Part shown: piece by piece, positions 25,601 through 37,600 of the stretch
Layout: the number at the start of each line of letters is the position of its first letter
Numbering within the stretch: position 1 is the first letter of the stretch
NCBI GenBank assembly: GCA_963678675.1
Contig: OY783196.1
Location: forward strand, 20,082,138-20,146,137
DNA from: Xiphydria camelus
Taxonomy: Eukaryota; Arthropoda; Insecta; Hymenoptera; Xiphydriidae
Direction of reading: 5' to 3'
DNA length: 64,000 nt
Made by a program: the position numbers and the translations under genes
Notes under the pieces: generated by a model
Database searches by the model: none
Told to the model about the DNA's origin: nothing
The model's input: only the letters and a program-made list of their open reading frames with translations

Positions 25601-28600
25601 AAATACACTCAGCTTTTAACCCCGTGACCCTGAACGTTCCGTCGACTCGCATTTTGCTTCGCTGGTAATGGCCTCGTTTAAATAAAGATATAGGTACCTC
25701 ATTTGAATGAAAAGTGAAGTGCCTGTATGATTCGACCGTTTCCCGTATAAAGACGCATTTCCTCTTATAGAATCGCTTCTAGCTTCTCTTTCTATTCGAC
25801 CTCTGAGCACCCCGCCGAAACTTACATACTTCTCCCATATGGGAAACATTTCGAAACCTGATTTTGGGCCAAGTTGAAATATCTCAATAATAACCTAGGC
25901 TTTAGCTTCAAATGAAAACCCGTTTACTTCGAAATCGAATAGAATGCATCGAGATTGTTTATTCCCAACAAAATCCTGGTCAGTTTTAAATTAGGCATCG
26001 ACTATAAGATCCTTTAAAAAATTATTCCTTACAAAGCGGGACATTTTCTAATTTGGATCGAGTCAATCGATGAATCCTAGAATGCAACAGCATGATTCAT
26101 CGTGGGACATTCGGTTTAAGATCGTTTCTAAGACATACCGCGGTTTAATCACCGAAACCCTTCCTAAACCCAGACTTCAGTTACTGGCGTCTCGACGTTG
26201 GTAAATTTTTTAGTTTCACCAAGCAAGGCTTTACGACGCACCTTCCTTGATTAAAAAAGTTCTCTTTCATCACTCTACGGAAGAGGCGAAAAAAACTGAC
26301 GACTCCAACGCGATTGCTCCTATACCCCGTGATATCAGAGTGGCGAACTGAGTGCTGGCGTTCCGCTTAATTCTTACGTCCCAATTTTCAGACTCTTCGA
26401 TGTCTGGAGCAACGCTGGTGGCTATCGGATATCGACTATCCTCTCAGAAACACTTATCGATACGCAAATTCAGTTCGGGTATGGGTGCACGATTGCGAGT
26501 TGCTCGCGTGTACCACCGTAGGCTATGGGGTTGATTCGAAATTTCCAATACAGATAGGGAAGAGTCGGATGTTGCGGAAGTTTCGATTCGGCTTGCGGTA
26601 ACTTGCTATCGGGTTTGCTACAAACTAGATCGCACATAGAGCGGGATCGTTTGACCTAATTCTTCGACCAATAGAGATGCATGGTGTGTCAATTGCGCAG
26701 CGGCGAATCTGTACTTTTTGAGGGTAAAGTACAATTCTCTTTTCGTCCCCAACCCTCGTCGAAACGAGACTCTTTTTCTCTCCTCCCGAATGTAACGCTC
26801 CGTCTCGAGACTGCAGGTATCCGAGTATAAACGCGTAAGTACGTATACGAGCCCATAACTCCATTAAACTCCCTAAGCGTAAAACTGTGTAATGGCATTA
26901 AGATAAAAAAATATATACCGCCACCCCGGAAGAGCATCTCTCGCCTAAGTTCGTTTTAACAGTGGCTGAGCATCCCTCTCGCGACGGGCATCACACTCGG
27001 TTGCCAGCGGTAAAGACTGCTTTACATAGTAAGGTTGTATAGCACTAAAAGGAGGCTGCTCTAAAAACTTACGGCGCAGTTAAGTAGATGTACGGGAGTC
27101 CAGGGTTAACTGCGGCTGTATCTTCCGCGCCGCCTGTACCTCTTCCTCCTCCCTCCCACCCCTTGGTGCCGTACCGCACCTTCGGCAGCGCGAGGCACAG
27201 CGAAGGAAACCTTCTCAAATTTCCCATAAACATGCGAGGTCGGTACGACTTCGTGAGAACCGCGCGCCGAGGACTTTTAACGATGGAAGAAGATATTTCG
27301 TTCCAGTATGTACGTTGCGAAAGTCAGTGCGGTTCGTGATGTCGAAAGTTTTGAGCGGCATGAGGTGATTTTTGTATAATTCCGAAAATTCACGTTGCTT
27401 TAAAAATAACGAAAAGCTTCTAATTAAAATAATACGCGATAGGTATACTAATTATCATTTGAGACCGAGAATTTTATAAATTTAATTGCATCATTGCTCC
27501 GTATAGCCACTGTCGATTAACAAAAACGCGGTAATAATATCGACTTTGGATTTATCGTCGTCGAACCTGCAAGCTCGCCTCCGAACAGATTCCAGGATTC
27601 GTATATCCCGTCGTGTACTGCTTCTTGAAAATTTGTTACGCGTATCCCACGGCGGAGCTTCGCTCTATCGCAATTCGAAATCGTTTTCTGCGAAGCGGAA
27701 CGATTCCCTCGTAAAATGAAAATGCTGCATCGCGGCTCGCGTGGGTGGAGCGTGGCTGGGAAGAGCGAGCAAGGGGAAATGGAGGAGGAAACGGGGGATA
27801 CGACGAGAGGGGGCGAAGGGATGAGTCGTAGCCTGCGTATAGCTCCTGCAGGTAGAATACTTCCTCTCTCTCGCGGATACAGTTCACGCGACGCGCGAGC
27901 GCCACGTGGTACTTTTACGGTCGTAATGCAATCTTGCGTTACCGCGGGGAAACCCGCAAACCGACCGGCGCGTAGCCCGGCAAACGCGCCGATCTTATCC
28001 GACGCCCTCCGTTTCCATTTCGACCGGCCATGCATTTCAATGCAGCCCCGCGCTTGCACGTCCCTAAGTGATTCCAGATTGGCGCGCTAATGACTGTTTC
28101 ATATTCATTACACCGTCGCGAATACGTCCCACCCTCGCGGGGCGGCTCCATTTAGACGAGGTGAGCTCTCCGGCGACAGGTTTCGCCGCTCGCACGAGAG
28201 ATGCATCGCCCCTGCACTCTTTTTCCGGCGCAGGCTCACACGAACCCTTCCTTCGGCAGCCCTCTCTCTTTATCTTTCTCTCCGGTCGATCCACGCGCAG
28301 CTGCAACGAAGGGTGCACCTTCCACCCGGGGAGTTGCAGTGAGTTTTACTGCACTTCGAGCAAAAGTGCAGTCTGGAGTAGATTAAGTACCTACGGAGAA
28401 TTTACCGGGCGAAGGGAAAGGATGGAATAACGTTAAATAAGGATAAACGACGTTCTTTTCCGAGTAATCAGCCTTATCGGTGTTTTCTGAGTTCAAATTG
28501 TACTTGCAGATCGCGCGCGTGCGATGGATATCTCTCGTATATCATTGCGAAGCGTTTGTATACGCACCTCGAGAAGATTGCGTACTAGTCCAAGTCGAGT

Positions 28601-31600
28601 AATATTGACTTTACGAGGGAGCAGTTTGATCGTTTGGTCTGTCGTTAGGTGCAACTGTAACTTTTATTCGGCAATATGAATAAAAGGAGGAGTTTACTAC
28701 TTCTCGAAAGATTAGCCAATGCTTCGTAGTACTCTCTTACATCGGGAAGAGAATAATTATTTCGAATGAGCAGCTGGAAGATGGACATTACTACTAATTC
28801 CTTGATACTTCGACTGAAGGAAAACGTTTCCTTTTCTTAAGGTATTTCAATGGTGACAGTCGTATTCAAATTTTTTGCTTCAGGACTTAGTACAACTGAT
28901 CACAAACTGTATTATGCACGAACGAAACTTTTGAGCAACTCTGTACTCTGAGCTCCTTGCTACACAGAGACCTCCTGTGTACAAATGTATCTCACACATA
29001 TACACTGCCTGACCCGATAATCGTGGCAACAGTGCTTCTCTCTCTCCTTAGAATACCGCTACGTGCTGTAGTGGGGGCTGTCGCGCCGTGCCACTGGCTA
29101 TCCCCTCTCCGGCAGCAAAAGTGCTACTGAGTCCCATAGTCACATGAGAGGGCTAAATAAGCTGTGCGCACTGTTGCCACATCACCGTTACTCGTCCCCA
29201 CCACTTTGCAGTTTCAAGAAAAATCTCAGTTTTTAAGTTAGGTATAATTTCTCTGAAACTATATAGCTCAGCACTTCCAGTTTTTGTGAACATAATCCTA
29301 CAATATCATTTTATTCACCGTTAGTTTTTCTTTAACATTGTAAGATTGGTTCTGTAGTTATAACTCAAAACGTCACTGAGGTACCGTCTTTCTACATGTT
29401 AGCCATTGAAAGTCAGTGTAGAAAATGCTACTTTCAATTAACATTTTCTTTCAAACTACATGGCTCAGCGTTTTGAAAATTTGGGAATCGATGGGTAATA
29501 TTTCACTCTTTTGATTGGCAAAATTTCATGAGATTCGTAAGAAAAACGCAAAACCATAGAAATACCTTAATGTGCGCTTAGATCGTTTTAGGAGTTACTA
29601 AACTGCGTTTAGCTAATACAATGTTAAACGCTTCCTTTTAAGATTTCATATAAAGAAGCTGGACCTCGATCTGACTTAGTTTATTCTGACTTGACATTTT
29701 TGACCTCTCATTTTAACGGAATCATCCCAAAAATGTATATCAAAAAGCTCGGATATTTGGTGTAGCAGGACAACGAGAAAGAATCTGTTAAAAGAATCAG
29801 TTCAAACTTTCGATAAACCAATCCGTTCCTCCTGCTACAGAATTCGATTTCGAGTCCCACCACACAGGTGGAATATTTATCGCACGGAGAGAGATGCAGT
29901 TGACAAAGCTGCCGTATAATCGAGCAGATCGAGCGTGGCTCGTTAATTGCAGCACTTCGCACCCCGGTGCGAATTATCGACCGGCGTATCGCCGTGATAA
30001 CCGCGTCTTGTCGTGCGTTAATGACGCGCGCAGGTGCGAATTGACGGTATGACGCGTCGCGACGCCGGGGAGCGCGTAGTCGGAGGGAGGTGCAGGCAGA
30101 CTGCGATAGCGAAGGGTGTAAGTGCGATCGATGTCGCGTACCGTCCCTCCACGTTCCTCCGACACCCCCGTCTACCCTTTGCACTCTTTTTTAGCCTCGC
30201 TCCCCCTTTTACTCATCGCTTCAATGTCGCGACCTCTACAATTTTCTTGTCTGAGCACCCGGCACGACCTTTTGAACCTTGCTTTTCTAATTAGTAAATG
30301 CACACTCGGGAAGCAGGTGAATATCACCCTTGAACCCGGGCGTCCGGAGGACGACTCCGCGCTCGATGTTATCACGACGGTTGTCCGCGGCGGTTTAACG
30401 ACGGTGGCATAACGTGACGCGAGACATAACTCTACGCACACACGACGAATCGTCCTCGCGCGTTGTCGGTAACGATCACGATTGCGCCTGACGTGTTCGT
30501 GTTTCGTGCTTCGTGCTTCATTCCGGCGAGGGATACATTTTTGTGCTTTTATAATCATTTTTTGTGGCGCTCTCCCGAGTCCGATTGGTTTGTTTGTAGG
30601 TTTAAATCGATCGAGGAGTTCGCGGCGGAAACTACCCTTGTCAATTTTCAATTAATCTTGGGTTAACATTGGAAACAGGACAAGTTCTAAGAGGATTCGA
30701 ATGGAAATTTTCGAGGAGAAAATACGACAATCTCTATACTTTTTTTTTCATTTTGAACAATTAAGAGCACATTGATATACGATTATCAATTTTATCGATC
30801 GCTTTTTTCTCGATTTCATTTTAGAGAGGTTAAAGACAACTTTCTCGTCTCGACGATATGATATATTCGGGTATAATTCTCAGTGACATACACCCTCGCT
30901 TCGCACAGCCCTCGGTCACCCGTCACGGGCAACGGGAGATTCGAAGAAAGCAGGCAGTGTAGATCGTTCCTTTCGAGGTCCCGCTTCCGCGACGCAATTC
31001 TTCTGCCTTCGTTATTTCTCCCGAGCACCGGTATCGCGCAATTATCGTGAGATTCGCCCGATCGCTTGTTTTCTTTTGTACGGGAGTTGAGCTCGCGCGT
31101 TCGTTAGCTCCGCCGAGCGTGGCCCCACCCGGTGGCGAATAATAATCGTGGCTTTGAACTTCGTAATGATTTCTACTTGGGTAATGCTCCAGGTCGTACG
31201 GACTTTATAATTAATTGAAGAAGATATCCGTTCGCCATCCAGCGCGCGATGATACACGGCGATTGCTACGGAAATTGGACATACCTTTGCAGAGATTCGT
31301 GAGTTTTTGGTAAATTTGTAGAAACCACCGCGCTAGATATTTTCCGAGAATATCCAGCCGCGTCGAACCGTTGCGCGGGTACACGAGGCCACTGAATCGG
31401 CGACCGGCAAATTGCTTCTGACTGTCGAAGAGTATGCCGATAATGGACAGCGCTGGTGGGCACGCACGCTGCCGTTCGAGCGGCGCACCGCGGCCCCGAC
31501 CCCCTTTATGGACGGGAAACATTCTCGCCCGAAATAACGTCCCCGTCGAAATGGGGCGTCGAATCGAAGGGACACCTGCGATAATGGACCGACCGACCGA

Positions 31601-34600
31601 CCGACCGACCGCTGGACGAAACTTTCGCGACGCTTCGCCGCGTGTGTATACGCTTTCCCGCCGCCTTGCCGTTCCCCGCCCGCGCGCGACTTAATTCGCC
31701 ACGAAATCGAATGGAATCGGCGAATGGGCCGTACGCGGAAAAGAGCGCTCCGCTGGTATCGACGCGCGACGCGTCGATGAGGACATTCGTTCGAGACGGA
31801 GGGGATCGTTAATCGGCCGCGCGAGATCGAATTGGAATGCCGCGGGAATTCGCTGGAGATCGATTCACCGTTGGTTTCCTCTCGCGGGATGATCGCGCTG
31901 GGATATCGGGGGAAAGGGAATAACGAGTGGATCGGAGAGTACCTACACAGTGGTAAAGTGACCGTCGTGGTCCGCCGCGGCCCCGTTGCAGAGTTCCGGG
32001 CGAGTTTCAATACTGGTGAGATTGGGGACCGAGCGAGGATGTTCTTTGTGATGTAGAATACGGAAATTTCAGGTATTCCTTTTCGATTGCACACGTGGGT
32101 ATGAAAGGAGTGTTGGGTTTTGTACGGTGCGATGTGCTGAGGTCGTTATTCGAGAAGGAGGAGAGGAAACAGGATTGCATAGCGCACTCAAAGAAATTAT
32201 GTAGTCTTACACGAGCCCCGCTAGAAGGCAGAGCCGAATAAACGAGTAAAAACTAATTCGATTAAACCAATTTTCTACCAGGTTCTTGATAAAATTAAAG
32301 ACGAAGCGCATTTTTTATTTTACCTCTCCAGTGAATTACTGTTCTGCAGAATGTAATAATTTTAATTTAAATTAAAGAGGATATTTGAATCTCGCGTTTC
32401 CAGTTTAAAATATGTCCAACACTGACGTCGACGATCTCGATAAAATACTATTAAAATTATGCGCATCGGTAGAACGAGCAATGTTAAAGCCAAATGGTTT
32501 GAGGAGAAACAAAATAAACACGGGCGACCGGCGTACGGTACGAAGCTAGAAACGGAAGCGGTTACGACGTCGGTGCAGTTCGATCGCGAAGTTTCAAACG
32601 AGTTTGAATATCGGCGGCCGAGAGCTCTGGAACACGTTCGGTAAAAAGTTGAAGGAACCGCTCCGCGGTCTAGGGAAACTTGCTACGAAGCTCGGTATAA
32701 AACCGAGACGCTTTGTGACCGTGACTATGTCCCGCTTAAAACTTTGCCCGCTCCTCCCGAGAAGTTCGTCCCGAGTCTCCCCTTTGACCCGTCGGCGTTT
32801 CAGCGTCGCATTACCGCGAAGTCGACCGGGCCTCTTCAAATTACCGCGTAACGAGGCCAGGGTCCGTAAAACACCTGCTACTTGGTCCCAGTTCCCCCGA
32901 CCGTATACTCCCGCGTAAACGGTTTATCGGGATTATGGGTGTTTAGGAAGGGCGTCAAGAGAGGGCCGAGGAGGGGGGCGGGAACGTCTTTCAGCCGCAT
33001 TCCCCGTAGTCCTTTATCATACGAGAAGACGGCGCGTCGACACGTCCCTGAAACGACGTTTCACACGCGTAATGAAAAGGGCGTTGTTCTCGACGGCCAG
33101 GTAATTCGATGCGCTTTGTTTCATTTTTTTTTGTATCTAGAAGCCGTCCTTCCGTATAAAATGGAACAGCGAATTCCTAGCGAAACGTTATCATTTTACG
33201 AGTAAATGTGGAATAGGGAAAGGAAACGTGTTTTGAGACTGACCGGCTTCAGAGAAGGAAGAATCGTATTTACGTTGGAGTAATTCGATGTGCTTCGTTT
33301 CAATTATTTTTTTTCGTATCTAATGGCTTCCGTGTATAGATGGAATGGCGAGTTTCCACACAGCGAAGTTTTATCCTCTGACGAGTGATCCGTGTGGAAT
33401 AGGGAAAGAAATCGTGTTTTAAGACTGATCGGCTTCAGAGGAGGAAGAATCATATGTTAGATGTGTATTTTTTAAGTTTCATCACCCCTACAATTAATAA
33501 AGAACTCGATATTTCAATACTATAAAGAATTACCTAATTATAGTTGCTCTCGATTACTATTTTCCTTATGTTACAAGTGCTTACTCTGCAGCAACCATAT
33601 CCTTCGAAATTGTAATTTCTCCTTCAACCGCCTTTAAAAGCCGGCGCGTTAAAGCTACACTTCGTTTCGTTCCATTTCGCTTTATTCCATTTTACTTCAT
33701 TTGATCTTCACCCACACTCGGGTCGACGGTGCTACTCCAGCGTTGGCAACCCTAGAGACGGGACGATAAGTCGTAACGGCGGGAGAACGACGAGGGACGA
33801 CAAGTAGTATCTTCGCATCGATTTTATATAAGAAATAAAGACGAGACACTCGGCTTGCCCAATTGAGAGTCTTCACTTCCCGGAGCAGCTCGAGCATTAT
33901 TCGCGTGTAATTTCACCGAACCCCTCGAGACGCTTGGTCGAAGGTTTACGAGTACCCGCTAGGATTCCCTCCTCCCTTCGAGACTGCAGGAAGTCACGAA
34001 ATATTCAAATGACGACGATTACACTGTTCGTTTATTTCCGAGAATTATCTTACTCGGCAAACGGCCCGACGTCGTGTGTAAATAGAAACTTCGGCCGGTG
34101 CAGCTTTCGGCGCGTTCGCAACAGCGAGCAGCGCGAACGGTCGCGAGCGATGCGCGCTTAACAAACTTTACGGACTCGCTTGAACTTTGTGCTTTATGCG
34201 CTTTCTCCTCGACGAGATTATACGAAACGACTGCGACCTCTCGTGCTTTCGACGATATTTTTATTTTGTTTCCAAGTTTGCGCTGTAATTTCGTACGGGA
34301 TTCACTGTCGATTTGATATGAAAATGTGTAATCTAAGTATCTCAGTTGTTACGTACATATTTTATGACGTTTATTTATTTTATATATCGTGGGCTTACCG
34401 CCAAAAGTGACCACAAGTCAAAATTTTAACTTTGTAAGTTAGAATACCCAAGACACTAAGAATACTGTTTTACACTACCAGAAAAATTGACCAAGTCATA
34501 TATTCAACTTAAAAAGACTTGTAAGTTGAATATATGACTTGGTTAATTTTTCTGGTAGTATAAAACAGTATTCTCATTGACTTGGGCATTCTAACTCACA

Positions 34601-37600
34601 AAGTTAAAATTTTGACTTGGTCACTTTTGTCAGTAAGCCCAAGATATGTTTTCATGGTTATTGATTTCTTGAATATATAACTGAGAGAAAAAACGGTATA
34701 TTTCATTAAACCCCTGCGTTTACGGGTAGGACTGCAAGAATTAGTTGCTCCGACTAATAAATTTGATTATAATGATTAATAATTGTTTGAAGGAAACAGG
34801 CTGCAGTCCATTCGAGTCAGTTATTAGTCCAAGTAACTTGATCTGCATTCCCCATCTGTAACCATCGATTTGGTCAAGTTTACTGTATTTTTCTCCGAGT
34901 ATAACTATCCAGGACACTTGAAGGACTTAAACGACATTGGTAGCTATCGGATTAATTGCACGACCACCCCAAAACTAGGATTCTGACAGCCCAGCTCTTC
35001 GAACTGAACACTTTCTACGACGAAGTAACGTACACCTAAAATAACTCGCAGTACTCGTTCGAGGTTGAACACCTCTGAAAAGTGACGCACGCATCTCGAG
35101 CCTCGCGTAAGACCCGAAGAGAGTCGGAGCTATAAGCTACTTACGAGTGGTGAAGCGTTTGCATGAAATACGATCACCGAGAAACACCCAGGACGACCGT
35201 CTTGCTCGCTATAAACCATTTTGACGAGGCAGCCCTCTCGCCCGGCCGCTCGTGGAATCCACCCTACCCGTTCGACGGGGAGCTTTCCGCGCCCGTCGAA
35301 AAGGCGGATGATTTGAAACGCGACGTTCGCGGGATCGATTTGCCGGTCCGTCTGATCTCGGTGGTTCGATGCAACGGAGAGGAGACGGTCGAATATGACC
35401 CTCGCACCCGCGCCTGACTTCTCAACCCCCTCCGCTTATCTGTTCCAGAAACTCGTAGAGATGTAGAGAGAAGCGAACGTCTCGTACGACCGCAGTCCTC
35501 GAACAGCATCGGTGTAAAATTCAAATAACCAAATACCTCAAAGCCCGCCGCTTTTCCCGGGCAAGACGCCGCTTGCCACTTTAACCACCGCGCGAGACAC
35601 CGCGCCGTATCTCCGGCTTTACTACGTACACCGCGCGCGCGGCATTCGTCTCGCTCTGCCATACGTAGTACACTCGTATCCCCGTGAAGCATTCGCGTTT
35701 TCCTCGCGATGTTATTCGTATACTCCCTTCCTTTATTACACCTCCCACACTCGTCCTCGTGCAACTCCCTCGCCTATTTTAGCATCGGCATCAGCAACGC
35801 ATACGGCGCACCACCGCGAGCGGTGCATTCGAGCTCTACCAGATACCCATGTACGAGACGATATACGTAGCTCGCGGGAGCGACGCGCTACATACATCCG
35901 GCTTGCCTTCATTGTCTACGTGCAGATAAACCGAATATACGAGGCTCGTTGGCGCGTCGAAATTTTGCAGCTTCTCGCGTAGCCGCATCGCGCCCCGCGC
36001 GTCAGTTAAGTATCACAATTGCGTCGGTGGCTCGAACGCGGGGCGGAAGCGCGAGACTGTGTCGGTGCGCGTAACTCTAGTGGCTGGTAATTTACTGGGT
36101 ATTGATAGCGGTTCCGAGTCGGACGGTATAACGAATCGGAAGACGCGAACGTGTAGGGCTCGGGTTTAATAATACTTCCGCGTGCGTTAACAATTTACGA
36201 TTAATCGATAAAGCCTCGAGAGTTATGGGTATATTCTCTGTATGCGCTTATGCTGGATTCCGAGGGCCTGACTTTTATAGGGCTTTTAAGCGCCGGGTAT
36301 ATCGAGGCGAAAATCATTGCCGGTTGCGATAATGGATCAATTTCTGAGCTATACGCGTGCCATAAATATCGCGCGCCTGTACCAGGTAGAGAACATTATT
36401 ATGTATCGATATCTTTTATACTGTATCATGGGATCAGTACATCGTATCTTTATACACAGCCGCGCTTCAGTACTTCGAAATAAAAATAGCTACTTTTTTT
36501 TTTTTCAATTGAAATACAATGGTCCGAATACCGGCGCGATCTTTTGAAGCCCCGTTCAATCGATAAGATCGCGGATAAATCGCGACGTGTTTAATCACCC
36601 TCGTCGCGGTTTTATCTCGCGGTGCTGGGCACACCTATCTATCGCGGAACGGGAAGTGCGGGTGTAACAATGCCAGGATAAATCGACCGGCGGAACGGCT
36701 CGACCGGCTTGGCGCGAGCTAAGAGCCGTAATAAAATGATCTTACAAGGAGAGAACCCGTCCCAGGTGGCCAGTTAGCCGCTTAACCTTAAAAATATACG
36801 TTCCGCCCCACCTACTTCGCCTAGCCTCCTCCTTAAATCCCCGAATCTATACTCCCCCACGCGTCCATTTATCTATCCGGCCCGCAGGTTTATTGTGATT
36901 TAGGTGCCTCGGAGGTTGATCACGTTGTAGCGGAGAGGTTAGGGAAAGAAAAGTGATCGCTCAACCTTTTACGTGGAAAAGCGATTTTCCTCGATGCCAC
37001 CTATTGCGCCCCCCCTTCACTCTGATCGTCCATCGGTATCATATCTCCGTCTCGCGGCTGAAGGGCACGCGTTTTCCGTCCGAGCCGCGGCAGCGTCCCT
37101 CGATACCGGGACTGTCGTATTCGTCCCTCGAGTGGGGAGCGGGACAAGAAAGAATTAAGTCGCACTCGGGTCGCTCGACGCACATCCGTAATTCGTCCCC
37201 CTTTCCAGGGCGAAGGTTAAGGCGTGGCGAGCCCCGAGACGACTCGGCGGTTCGTTTGATGTTTGCCCAAGATTTCCTTTGTTTTTCCAACTTGCTATCT
37301 ATCCGGGACCGCGGAAAAAGTCAACAGTTCGCGGGGGCAAACAGGAGGCAGCGTAAATTCACGGCCCTGTCTCGGTATTATTCAGGCTTAGCGGAAAACG
37401 CCCGAGCGCCACCCCGGCGCTCCGCGAGTAGTGGATTCAAACAAACGGTTTTAATCCGTTTCACATAAATACAGCGCCGTTTAATAAAATCGAGGACGAA
37501 GAGAGCGCGGCTCCGTTGTCGACCGCCGAACTGCGGTACCAACGGCGACTCCTCGCGTTGCATGGCGTTGTGTGTGCTTTTGGACTTGTATCTATATGTA

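Larger units (their letters stand above)
3527..27188 (+). other. intron 2 (very long)
   Basis: About 23.7 kb. It contains the transposons listed at 7289, 7866, 8297, 11633, 12508, 14478 and 25018, several microsatellites, a pair of CRE palindromes near 18.4 kb and an exon-like segment at 9190-9236. The remaining stretches (3.5-7.2, 9.3-11.6, 15-18.3 and 20.7-25 kb) show only chance ORFs and CpG-rich single-copy-looking sequence. Long first introns often carry enhancers, but none can be proven here. Confidence 0.75.

Noticed and set aside
31333..32094. 253-codon minus-strand ORF
   Set aside because: GC-rich intronic sequence with overlapping ORFs on both strands; composition rich in Arg and Ser, with no domain.
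32604..32918. 104-codon ORF with a basic N-terminal region
   Set aside because: No splice signals that fit the gene, no domain, and it overlaps an antisense ORF.
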